From assembly GCA_015680905.1 (NCBI GenBank), contig CM027377.1, positions 19,492,501-19,556,500 on the forward strand: 64,000 nucleotides of DNA, written 5' to 3'. The notes below the pieces were generated by a model. It did no database searches and was not told the DNA's origin. It saw only the letters and a list, made by a program, of their open reading frames with translations. Both the position numbers and the translations under genes were made by a program. Below, one piece after another: positions 43,385 to 54,709 of this stretch. Positions within the stretch are counted from its first letter, which is position 1, and the number at the start of each line of letters is the position of its first letter. Source of the stretch: Coptis chinensis. Taxonomy: Eukaryota; Streptophyta; Magnoliopsida; Ranunculales; Ranunculaceae.

Positions 43385-46260
43385 TTAGGGTTATTAGTTC
43401 AATGCATTTGCACCAAGTTTATGATTTTCAATTAATTATTCTTTGAGGTTAGTTTAATATAGTATGTTGCATCCCGTTTCTAATTTCTCATTAATTATTC
43501 TTTGAAGTTAGTACAATGCAGTTGCATCAAGTTTTCGATTTTCCGTTAATTATTATTTGAGGTTAGTCTGATTGCAATTACATCCACTTTATGATTTCCC
43601 GTTAGTTATTAATTAAAGTTAATTCAAGACGCATCTGAGTTGCATCCAGTTTTTGATGTTTAGTTAATTAGTCTTTGAGATTAGTTCATTGTATTTGCAT
43701 CCGGGTTCCAATCTCCGTTAATTACTCTTTGAGGTTAGTTCAATATATTTGCATCCGTTCGATTTCCCATTAATTATTTTTTCTAGGTTAGTTCGATAGT
43801 TTACAATTTCTATACAGTTTGCATACATGTAAGAGTCTATTTTTATAAACTCACTTTCGTTTTGGGTTCATAATTAATTTGTAATTACTCATATGAGAAG
43901 GCTAAAAAGTGGATATTTATGCCTTGAGGTCGGTGCGATGCGAGTTACATCCGACTTCCGATTTCTAGTTAACCATTTTTTATGTTATTTCAATGCATTT
44001 GCATCCAATTTTTGATTTCCGTTAGTTAATCTCTAATTTTAGTTTAATGCGGTTGCATCCAGTTTTTTAGTTTTCCATTAATTATTCTTTGAGGTTAGTT
44101 CAATGCGGTTGCATATAATTTTAGATTTTATGTTAATTGTTATTTGAGGTTAGTTCAATGCATTTGCATCAAGTTTCGATTTCGGTTAATTATTTTTTGA
44201 GGTTAGTTCAATGCGGTTACATCAAATTTATAATTTTCCGTTAATTATTCATTTAGGTTAGTTCAGGTGTAGTTTCATCCATTTTTTTAATGTTTCATTA
44301 ATTAGTCTTTGAGATTAGTTCATTGCATTTGGATCCAGTTTAGATTTTCATTAATAACTCTTTAAGGTTAGTTCAATACATCCGCATCTAGTTTCGATTA
44401 TTTATGCTTTGAGGTTAGTTCGATATAATTATATCCGTTTTTTTTATTTTCCGTTAACTATTCTTTGAGGTTATTTCAATGCATTTGTATTTAGTTTTCA
44501 ATTTCCCACCAATTATTTTATGAGGTTAGTTCAATGCGGTTGCATTAGTTTTTGATTTTATGTTAATTTTTTTGAGTTAAGTTCAATGCATTTGCATTCG
44601 GTTTTCAGTTTCCCATTAATTATTATTTGAGGTTTGTTTGATGTATTTGCATACTATTTCCGATTTTCCAATAAATATTTTTCAAGGATTTGCAATCAAT
44701 TTATAATTTTCCGTTAGTTACTCTCTGTCATTAGTTTAATGCAATTTGCATAAAGGTTATGATTTCCATTAATTACTCTTTGAGCTCGGTTATGTATTTG
44801 AATCTAGTTTCCAATTTCCTTATAATTATCCAATGTGGTGTGTAATACCAACTTCTATCGATCCATCTCAGTAGTGTCATTGAAAACATGACATAAAAAG
44901 TAAATTATACTTAATTTACTATGTGGGATCATCGAAGATTATCTAGTTTTCGATTTCCGTTAATTATTCTTTAAATTATGCATGACTCACTATGTGGAAT
45001 CTTCAAAGATTATCTACGAACGGGTGTTGTTATATTAATTATTCTAAAAATATTTGCAAATATGCATAATTATTATATATTAATATTATATTGATCACTC
45101 AACCAAATTTCTTATAACGTGAAAACCTCACTCTCCATTAAAAAAAAATAACTCACCTTTGATAAAATTCTTCAACTTCATTTTTTTGTTTAATAATAGA
45201 AGTTTGATTGAATTTTTGTGAGATTGCCTAATAAAGCTTAGAAGTTCATATATATTGAACTACTTTGAATAGCAAGGAGTTCCCAATCATCTGAAAGAGA
45301 TAAGATAAACATAATTTTAAATGCAAAACTATATTTATCGAGACATTCCCATAACATATAACCCAACTATGTTTTGAGGTTAGTTTAATGCATTTGTATT
45401 TAGTTTCGATTTTTTCGTTATTTATATTTTGAGGTTAGTTCAATGCGGTTGCATCCAATTTCTAATTCCCATTATTTATTTTTGAGATCGGTTTAATGCG
45501 GTTGCATCCGGTTTATGATTTCGTTAATTATTCTTTTCGGTTAGTTCAATACATTTGCATCAAATTTCCAATTTTCTATTAATTGTTTTTGAGGTCGAGT
45601 TCAATGCATTTGCATCCGGTTTCGATTTCCGTTAATTATTTATGTGAGATTAGTTTGATGTATTTGCATCAAGTTTTAGATTTCTCATGTTTATTATCGA
45701 TAAAGTTGCATTTGCATCTAGTTTCGATTTTCCGTTAATTATTGTTTGAGGTTAGTTCAATGAGTTTGCATCTAGTTTCGATTTTGTTAATTATTTCTTG
45801 AGGTTTTGCATCCGGTATATTTTTGAGATTAGTTCAATGCGTTGTATTCGGTTTTCGATTTTCCGTTAATTATTTGTTAAGATTAGTTCCACTCATTTGC
45901 ATTATGTTCTCAATTTATAATTTTTTTTTCTTTGAGGTTAGCTCAATCTGGTTGCATCAAGTTTTCGATTTCCCATTAATTTAATCTTTGAGGGTTAGCT
46001 CAATGCATTTGCATCCGGTTCGATTTTTTCGACAATTATTTTTTTATGTTAGTTTGATGTATTTGTATCTAAGTTTTGATTTTCCATTAATTATTCTTTG
46101 AGATTAGTTTAATGCGGTTGTATCCATATTTCGATTTTATAGTAATTACTTTTTTAAGATTAGTTTAATGCTTGCATTTGCATCCGTTTCGATTTTCCGT
46201 TAAATATTATTTGAGGTTAGTTAGATGCATTTGCATCTAGTTTTCCGTTCTCCATTAATT
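43385..46260. repeat. AT-rich tandem array of about 57-base units, second set
   Basis: This has the same unit as 39770-41600, again split by the long block (44827-45370). The order array-block-array is the same in both sets, so the whole composite was duplicated; spacing between the two block copies is about 4.56 kb. Confidence 0.8.
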
Positions 46261-47095
46261 GTTTTTGTCGTTAATTTCATTAAATATTATATATATTTTA
46301 AAATATTTGTCATTATTGTTTTGCCGTTATTATTATTTTTTTCATTTTCTATTATATATTTTGTATAATTATTTTTAACTATATTTTGAAGTCATGTTAA
46401 GGATATATTCGAAATAAGTCGGTGTTTTATTATAGATACTAAAATTGTATGATTTGTAATAAGAAATTAGTTTATACAAATCACCTATTTTTTAGCAATT
46501 TTTTTTTATTTGATTAAATATAAATTAGTTTTTACTAATCACCTATTTTTTAGCAATTTTTTTTTTTATTTGATCAAATATATAAGAATTGGAACACTAA
46601 AACTCTCCAAATATAAGAATTAGAAATACACTCAAACTCTCCAAATCACCTATTTTTTTTAGTAATTTTTTTTAGTATTTCACAAATCACCTATTTTTTT
46701 GGTAATATTTTTTATTTGATCAAATATATAAAAATTGGAAATACACTCAAACTCTCCAAATATAAGAATTATAAATACACTCAAACTCTTCAAAAGATCT
46801 TTCATATTAGAGTGCCACATAAGATAGAAAAAAAAGCTAACTCTCATATTAGAGTGCCACATGGGAGAGAAAATCCTTCTTTAAAAGGTCTCCTTTAGTA
46901 TCAAAATATATAAGAATTGGAAATACACTCAAACTCTCCAAATATAAGAATTAGAAATACACTCAAACTCTTCAAAGATCTTTTCGTTTCATATTAGAAA
47001 GTGCCACATAAGAAAAAATCCTAACTCTTATTAAAAGTCACATAGAGAGAGAAAATCCTTCTTTAAAGGTCTCTCCTTTAGTATATAGATAGTAG
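46261..47095. repeat. AT-rich terminal part with local repeats
   Basis: Short repeats such as tttgatcaaatatataagaa, aaatacactcaaactctcca and attagagtgccacataaga recur several times. It matches 41600-42165 and forms the outer end of the Helitron-like copy. Confidence 0.7.
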
Positions 47096-47983
47096 ATAGT
47101 AGATTTGATGTTTGATAGCCAATTGAAAGTCTATATAATGTACTCCTATCCTAAGCTTTGAGAAATTTGTTGTCTCTATTTCACTCTCAACATGCTGGTT
47201 CTTGTTAACTTTATCCTTTTGTTTGTGATACATCATCGTTTAATTTGAAACTTTTTTTACATAATTTCGTTATGAATCAGGACGACCTCTGATATGCAGC
47301 AATTGCTTGCTAGTATAACCAACCTCTGGATTCTAACATGTTTTATCTTGGTGCAGAAACGGGCTAAAGTGTAACCGGATAATCTGTTGCTGTTTCAGTT
47401 GTACGCCACTGTATAAATAAAGTTTATATGTCCCTTGGATTTGTTTTGAGGTTGTTTTGACTGGTTAAAATCTGGAGACTTTGGATTGTCAAACATGTAT
47501 GTGACTGTATATTTGGAGTTCTTTATGTTATCTAGCAAGTTACTTTATCTCGTCTTTTATGGCATGAGTTAAGTATTGGGGACTCCAATTTCTTTCTCTA
47601 GTAAGGACCTTATATGGTTTATATAATTCCAGACAGAATGTGTAGCAGCACAGGACGTAATCTTTTTGTACAAAAAGTATCCTGAGGCAGGTACAGAAGC
47701 AGTTGGAAGTGGGGCATAGATTTTCTTCAATCTCGTGTGATCGATACCTCTCTCCCTAATTCCTACTGCTTTCTATCGAAGGATTGCATTCAACAATAAA
47801 TACGGCCAACATATTATTAGTTCTTGGAAGGAAATATTTTTACTAGGCTCCTTGTTGCGCCAACCTCTAAAAGTTCAACGATTAATAACCATAACTATAA
47901 TCAAGTGAGCGGAGCAAACATTCTGAGCCAAGAGGTTTATATGGACAAAAGGTCATTCGGTTGGTTTTTCGACGCGTCATTCT
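47096..47983. other. Single-copy-looking stretch, no firm gene
   Basis: Base composition is less extreme than to the left. At about 47350 tcttggtgcag is followed by a short frame ending KRAKV and a stop, then a 3'-UTR-like stretch with ataaataaag at about 47415. It could be the last exon of a host gene on the + strand, but nothing upstream supports it. Confidence 0.3.
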
Positions 47984-48419
47984 TGTAAGTACCCTCCCGT
48001 TCTACACTCAAGATAACGCGTGTCCACAAGGCAGACGCCTCTTCCTCCACTCGTCCACAACATTAGATCGCACCAACGACCTAACACCCGTGTCGTTACC
48101 CGGCGGCGATTCTGACCATGCATGGAAGGATAACAACTAGCGCAATCCGGGAGCTCAGTCAACGCAACAATCAAGGAGTCATTTACTTTGTAACATTAGA
48201 GTAATAACAAATCATCAAGATAGCATACAAGCTAGGTGAATTTGCAATCCATAACGGTTCAGACACACCTCTACAAATAGAGAGATGAACTACGTAAGGC
48301 TTGATTCAAGTTTATTCGGAGAAACTTGATACGTAGGCAACTCTTGTCCCAAGAAGAGTGTAACCATTTCCTATCCAACAGATCATCAAGTCGTAGTCCC
48401 AAAATAACCAACATCTACA
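47984..48419 (+). repeat. 5' LTR of the Tat element
   Basis: Starts TGTAAGTACCCTCC and ends CATCTACA, 436 bases. It matches 57604-58033 along its full length. Confidence 0.93.
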
Positions 48420-48420
48420 T

Positions 48421-48437
48421 TGGCGTCGTCTGCTGGT
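48421..48437 (+). other. Primer binding site of the Tat element
   Basis: tggcgtcgtctgctggt lies one base after the 5' LTR. It resembles the TGGCGCCGTCTGTGG site frequent in Tat elements, with changes. Confidence 0.7.
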
Positions 48438-48503
48438 TCGTTTCCTTAAGAAAATAACAACTACTCTTTTCTCAAGCCCACGAAGTTGGTCAGCAAAACC
48501 ACA

Positions 48504-49744
48504 ATGAAGCCCAACCTACAAGCATTGGCAGACCAGATGAAGACACTCAAAGAAGCCTTCATCACTTTGCAACAGGAAAATAAGACAATGCGAGAGAATG
48601 CCAACTCCAACACCAACAATGGCACCACAGAAGCCGGGGAGCACAATAATGTTGCATCCCTAGCCAATACCACCAATCGGCGTTTAGAAGATTTTGCGCA
48701 AAAATTAGAGAAGTCAAGCGAAAGAGCTAGCGCGATCCAGATCGCTCAAAAAATGCTGGAGACATACAAAGCATCACCATTCATCCAAGATATCAGAGAC
48801 AAACAACCTCCTTCAGAGTTCATTCAACCAAAGTTCTGTTACGACGGTACCTCTTGCCCAGGCGAGCACGTAGCCGCCGGCCCAAATCCTAGCACTATAC
48901 ACCATCGACACGACTACGGAAGTGAAAACTTTTTTTCAGCCGGTTTAAAGGATGGAGCAATAGGCGGTTTTTACACTCCTCCGTGATTCAATCAACAACT
49001 TTGCGACTTTGCAAACGCGTTAAAAGCGAGAATTCGTCCACAACAGAAAAAAGCGAGCCGACTTGGACTCCCTATTCCAGCTCAAGCAAGCTCATGGTGA
49101 AACGATCCGAGCCTTTCTAAGACGTTTTAAGAAGGACCTACTCTCGCTGGAGCCAGGATCAGTGACGGTTTTGCAATTTTTGCGTTCACAAACACCCTTT
49201 TGGGCGACTCCAACCTAACAGGCCGGGTCCTTCATGTGCAATAAGCCAGACACCTCAGCAGACCTGTATCACAGAGTCGACAAATACATCAAGTATGAAG
49301 AGTGGATGGCCGGCCAAGCGCAAAGGCAACGAGGTCATTGTAGTCAGCAACGAGCCAGACCCTAAGGAAAGCAAACAATATTCAAACAACAACAACACCA
49401 ACAACAATAAGAGATCTAACGCCAACAAACCCTCATACACAAAGAAGGAATTCTCCAACTTCTCAGGACGCCAAGTCAAATCCTGAAGAAGATCTACACA
49501 GCGCCATACTTCAAACCAAACATCAACAAGGTAATAGCCATACCAGAGCATCCATACTGTTATTTCCACAAACTCCACCACCACGATACCAATGATTGCT
49601 GGAGCCTCAAGCACTACTTCCAAAACCTAGTGGAGGAAGGCAAATTAAAAGAGTTCTTGCCAGAAAGCGATTTGAGGCACAAAAGGCGGATGCCAAACGC
49701 CCACGTAGGAGCCGCAGAGAATGGCGACACCGCCAACAACGAGT
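48504..49744 (+). pseudogene. Tat gag
   Basis: The ATG at 48504 opens a frame to 48986, with a coiled N-terminus (LKEAFITLQQENKTMRENA) and a conserved stretch before PPSEFIQPKF. Gag continues in other frames: a retrotransposon gag core (about 49040-49180, with DLDSLFQLKQAHGETIRAFL) and a zinc-finger-like end (about 49551-49640) with YCYFHKLHHHDTNDCWSLKH, a typical C-F-H-H-C arrangement of Tat gag. Several frameshifts break it. Confidence 0.8.
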
Positions 49745-49849
49745 AAAGCGAAGTAGGCAGGATCAACAAGATGATCTAAGTCTCCAAGTCGGTCAAGGCA
49801 CAATAGGAGACATCACTCCTCCGACCAAGATGAGGACAGAGTAATCAAC

Positions 49850-50425
49850 ATGATTACAGACACCTCAAATAATGAAACCTCAGGTCGGGAGAAGCGCAGA
49901 AGAGTAAGAGCAATCCAAAAAATCTACCATCTCTCACACAAAGCCGAGATGATCAACCCCACCAACCCTAAGAAGACAACGACAATTTCATTCACAGAAG
50001 AAGATCTAGACAAGGTGTGCTTACCTCACAACGATGTCTTGGTAGTGCATGTAAAGATCAATGGTTGGATGGTCAAAAGAGTCCTCATCAATCCAGGGAG
50101 CTCATGCGACATTCTATTCTATCAAGCTTACAAAGACATGCATCTGCCAGACTTGGTGAGGATAGAGTTCAATGCACCGCTCTATGGGTTCAACGGAGAT
50201 CGTACAGATGCCATCGGAGACGTAATCCTACCAGCCTCCATTGGCGAAAAAGAGGACATGGTCAAAACATCAACACGCTTTAGTGTTATCGATGTCAGGT
50301 CGTCCTACATTGCCATTCTAGGACGCTGTTGGATCCACAAAATCCAAGTTATTCCATCAACCCTACACAAGTCCTATGATATCCTGGTCCCAGAGGCATC
50401 ATGGAGCTTAGAAGCAACCAACTAG
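49850..50425 (+). pseudogene. Tat protease with altered active site
   Basis: Open 191-codon stretch. The region VLVVHVKINGWMVKRVLINPGSSCDILFY is where other Tat elements have a D-x-GSS active site; here the catalytic Asp reads Asn (AAT). The later RSSYIAILGRCWIHKIQ block matches the ILGR flap/end block. The enzyme would be inactive. Confidence 0.8.
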
Positions 50426-50435
50426 AAGCTCACCA

Positions 50436-52104
50436 ATGCAATCAGGTCAGCACTATGACCTCACCCAAGCCTCAGGTCGTCGAACCAAGGACGTTCCAAA
50501 GAGGCACGATCCTCAAACATCTAGCCCTCCAGCAGCAGCATCAGAAAAGCTCAAAGAAAAACAAGCTCAAATAGAACCAGGAGAAAAAGTCAATTTGGGC
50601 ACAACTGATGACCCAAAATTTGTATATGTAGGGGTTGACTTAGACCCCAAGCTCAAGGAGCAGCTTGTCAAATTTCTATCTCTCAATAAAGATGTTTTTG
50701 CTTGGTCGTATATCGATATGTCAGGAATCGACCCTCAAGTCGCTTGCCACAAGTTAAATGTAGATCCAACCACTAAGCCTATCAAACAACGACCTAGGAA
50801 GCTAGAACTCAAGTTTCAAAAAGCCATCAATGAAAAGATAGAAAATAAAGCTAAAAAATGTGGGATTCATCAGAAAAGTCGAGTACCCGACCTTGCTTGC
50901 TAACATAATAGCCGTTCCAAAGAAGAACGGTAAGGTACGACTCTACATAGATTTCACCAACGTCAACAAGCACTGCCCAAAAGACAGCTTCTCCTTACCA
51001 AGAATCGACATATTGGTAGATCAAACTTGCGGCCATGAGCTTTTGTCATTCATGGATGCATACAGTGGGTACAACCAAATATCACTAGCAGAGGAAGGTC
51101 AGGAAAAGACGTCCTTCATAACGGAGCAAGGTATGTTCTGCTATAATGTCCTACTTTTTGGCTTGAAGAACGCAGGAGCGACCTACCAGAGACTTGTCAC
51201 CAAAATGTTCAAAGACTTGTTAGGATACACTATGGAAGTCTACATAGACGACATGGTGGTCAAAAGCGAAAAGGCAGGTGATCACATCTCCCATCTACAA
51301 GAGGCCTTTGAACGACTTTGCCAAAACAAGATGAAGCTCAACCCAGCCAAATGCATATTTGGAGTAGCCTCAGGGAAATTCTTAGGTTACCTCGTCTCAC
51401 AAAGATGCATTGAAGCAAATCCAGAACAGATACGAGCTCTCTTTGAAATGCCAGAACTAACCACAAAGCAACAAATCTACAAGTTATCTGGCATGGTTTC
51501 ATCCCTCAACAGGTTCATCTCAAGAGCATCTGACAAATGCAGACCATTCCTGCAAATACTAAAAAAGGGAGCAACTTTCACTTGGACAGACGAGTGCCAC
51601 AAAGCCTTCACCGACCTGAAAGGCTATTTATCAACTCCACACATCCTGTCCAAACTAGAAGAAGGAGAAACACTAGGGCTATACCTTGCAACGACCGACT
51701 TCACAATCAGCTCAATTCTCTTTCGAGAGCATGATGGAGTCGAGAAGCCGATCTACTTCACCAGCAAGACGTTGACAGATGCAGAAAAGCACTATTCCCC
51801 GATGGAGAAAGCAATGCTTTCTTTACTCTACTCAGCTCGGAAATTTCGACCTTACTTCCAATCTCACAGCATCAAGGTTATCACTGACGTACCCATTAAA
51901 CAGGTATTGAGTTCTAGCAACAAAACAGCCCGCATGGCCAAATGGGTTGAAGAACTAGGAGAATATCACATCAAGTTCATTCCCAGAACGTCTCGCAAAG
52001 GCCAGGTCGTTGCTGATTTCTTGGCAGATTTCTTTGTTGAAGATATTAACTGGGAACCCGAGCCAATCACATCACTCCATCAACAAGCCACCCCAGACAC
52101 ATGA
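50436..52104 (+). pseudogene. Tat reverse transcriptase and first RNase H
   Basis: Two overlapping open pieces (50436-50903 and 50860-52104) in different frames. The first holds the linker with VFAWSYIDMSGIDPQVACHK. The second has the RT core: ANIIAVPKKNGKVRLYIDFT, HELLSFMDAYSGYNQI, FGLKNAGATYQRLV and YIDDMVVKS (codon 128 of the piece, near 51241), then an RNase H with GLYLATTDFTISSILFREH, where the expected first Asp region is diverged, and a connection ending VVADFLADF. The 1-base shift near 50870 and a stop at 52102-52104 break pol. Confidence 0.9.
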
Positions 52105-52700
52105 CACCTCCACGTAGATGGCGCATGCAATAACAGTGGTAGTGGACTGGGGGCTGTATTAACTTCACTAGAGGGAGCCCAGCTATAGAAATCAACAAAA
52201 ATCAATTTTGCAACGTCCAACAACGAAGCAGAATACGAAGCGTTGATCACAGGGCTCCAAATGGCACAACAACTACAAGTCTCAAAGCTTAAAGCTTACA
52301 ACGATTCCCAGCTAATCGTCAAGCAGATCACAAAAGAATATGTCACAAATGGAGCAAACTTGGCAAAGTATGCTCAAGTCGTTTATGACATAATCAGTTC
52401 GTTCAAAACATTCTCCTTAGATCATATTTCTCGAGAGGACAACAGACATGCAGACAACTTGGCTTTCCTAGCCTCCAAAACACAAGAGGCATGTCCGACC
52501 ACAGTCTACATTGACATTCTGGAACGACCTGCGTACCATAAAGAAAGTATCAACAGCCTCACAGATTTCCAACCCTCATCGGAAGAAAAAATCAGTCAAT
52601 TTTGGATGGGCCCATTCCTTAAGTTCATCTTACATGGTGAGATCCCATCAGAGCAAAGCATGCCCGTGCAATCCAACTCCAAGCCACAAGGTACACAGTG
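52105..52700 (+). pseudogene. Tat second RNase H (archaeal-like)
   Basis: After the stop, a second RNase H domain begins with LHVDGACNNSGSGLGAVL (about 52111-52165), continues past another stop (about 52186) with SNNEAEYEALITGLQMAQQL, then AYNDSQLIVKQI, and HISREDNRHADNLAFLAS. The D-E-D core residues are visible. A second RNase H is the marker of the Tat lineage. Confidence 0.85.
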
Positions 52701-53826
52701 ATCAATGGAAGACTGTTCCACAAATCAGCAGGAGGACCCCTCCTAAGATGCATAAGTCCAAGAGAGGGACAACTTATTTTTGACGAAATCCACAAAGGTG
52801 AATGTGGCAACCACGCAGGAGCAAGATCACTGCCACATAAAGCAATCGCCCAAGGGTATTATTAGCCAGGCATGCATATCGAGGTAAAAATGTACGTTCT
52901 TAAATGTCTCCAATGTCAAACTTTTGGCAACAATCACCTAAGTCCAGCAAGGGAATTGATCAACATAGCCAGCCCATGGCCGTTCCACATGTGGGGGCTA
53001 GACATCATGGGACCATTCATCCCGCAAAATAAATAAGGGCTCAAATACGTCCTAGCAGCCACAGACTACTTCACCAAGTAGGTTGAAGCAATCCCACTAG
53101 TCTAAGTCAAGGAAGTCAACGTAATCAACTTCATATGGACTAATATCATCACTAGATTTGGTCTACCCCACACTAATCATGGACAACGGAACTCAATTTG
53201 CTAGCACTCAAGTCAAGGATTTTCTACAAAAATGGCGCATCACTCAAGCATTTTCTACACCTAGATATGCACAAAGCAATGGCCAAGCAGAGGCCACCAA
53301 CAAGGCCATCAAAGAAAACTTCCAAAAGAAGTTAGAGAGCAAGAAAAACCAATGGCCAGATCAACTAGAAAACATTCTATGGGCATACATAACAACAGCT
53401 AGATCCAGTACAAATGAATCTCCTTTCACACTTTGCTTCGGAACGGAAGCAGTGATACCATCAGAACTCACAATCACAACTACACGTTCTGACATTGTTG
53501 AATCAGGAGTCAATGACAACATCTTGTCAAAAGAAGTTGATCTCCTAGAAGAATGCAGAGAAACTGCCGCAATATCCCTAGCTCGGTATCACCAAACAAT
53601 CCAACGTTCTTACAACAAGAAAGTCGTCCCAAGGTCTTTCCAAACTGGTGATCTAGTCCTCAAAAAGACTTTAGCACCAGCCAAGCTCGACCCAACATGG
53701 GAGCTGAGGGCCCTTACATTGTAGACAAAGTCGTTGGAAATGGCGCATATTGAATCAAAACCCAGCTCGGTGATAGGCTTCCCCGACCTTGGAATACAGC
53801 TCTTCTCAAGCGCTTTTATCAATAAG
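52701..53826 (+). pseudogene. Tat integrase
   Basis: HHCC-like zinc region near 52795-52925, with GECGNHAGARSLPHKA and CLQCQTFG. The core shows WGLDIMGPF (first Asp near 53000), TDYFTK, LIMDNGTQFAS (second Asp, about 53175) and SNGQAEATNKAI (Glu, about 53290). At least three stop codons lie between 53030 and 53110, and a frameshift near 53700 separates the C-terminus, which ends LLKRFYQ at about 53826. Confidence 0.88.
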
Positions 53827-54709
53827 TTTTTTTTTCTTTCTTTCCTCCAAGTACATCAGTCAATATGAATGAAATCTCATCAACATTTTGATTGCAGCTA
53901 CCATTTTTTGCATTACATGAGCACCTTGCATTTCACATTACGCAGCCCGACCTAAAACATCACAATATCAGGTCGGATATCAACGATAGAGTTAAGAACG
54001 ACTCAACAACAACAGCCACGCAGTGGTTAACTTCATTCAATTGAAATCAAGGTCCCCCAAAAGGACCCTAAACCAACCTAACACTAACGCCAGGGTTAGG
54101 TATGGTTCAACTGTAATTGCCACTCAAAGGCCAATTATCAGACAAATTTAATCTAGGGGACCCCCAAAAGGACCCCAAGTCAACTTATGACCTCAAAAAG
54201 GGTTTAAGGCAGACTCAAATATAATGGCCACTCAAAGGCTAATTATATCAATCAGGAGTTCCCCAAAAGGACTTAATCGTATGTATACGACACAAGGCCG
54301 AAAACCTAGGTGCCAACTACGCAAAGACATCAGGTCGTACTCAAATGCTCTACGACCTGTACCTTAAAGACGACCTAGCAAAATCAAGCAGTACATCAGG
54401 ACTAGCACTATGCAAATGTGTCGTCCAAACAACAAGTCAGTAGCAACAAAAGCAATCACATGCATACTTTAAACCAACTTCAACAAGTAAGTAATTTAAA
54501 TATTTCTACTTCAATACAAAATCGGTTAGATACCAAGGCCCCTGTGTTATCCCCAGAAATGACACGAGTATCCCCATCAAAAAAATAATATTGTATCTGT
54601 ATCAAGAACAAAAGCTGTTTAAGTATTACTCAAAGACCCCCCCAACCCAAGAACAAGACATTCAAAGACCTCCCAACCCAAAGACAAGCACAAGACGTTC
54701 ATAATCAAT
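53827..54709. other. Spacer of the Tat element with short repeats
   Basis: Non-coding. Units such as cccccaaaaggaccc and taatggccactcaaaggc recur at about 54050-54090, 54110-54180 and 54220-54290, an imperfect tandem of roughly 100 bases. Confidence 0.55.

Larger units (their letters stand above)
42169..47095 (-). mobile_element. Helitron-like element 1 with internal satellite arrays
   Basis: The minus strand shows a 5' terminus with TCTACTATCTATATACTAAA and then GGAGAGACC near 47095. At its other end lies a 3' terminus at about 42165-42190: a GC-rich imperfect hairpin (cccgagcgtatgtccggg), then tccaaaat and CTAG followed by T. Such ends, with no inverted repeats and no target duplication, are those of Helitrons. 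The interior holds repeat arrays and the 222-base units but no Rep/helicase, so it is a non-autonomous copy. The 3' end abuts the 5' end of the element at 39770-42165. Confidence 0.55.

Noticed and set aside
39770-46260. CRISPR-like array
   Set aside because: The units are contiguous, diverged, AT-rich tandem repeats without unique spacers, in plant nuclear DNA.
47350-47420. Last exon of a host gene (KRAKV and stop, then AATAAA)
   Set aside because: Only five codons are supported and no upstream exon is visible; noted only as part of the unassigned stretch.
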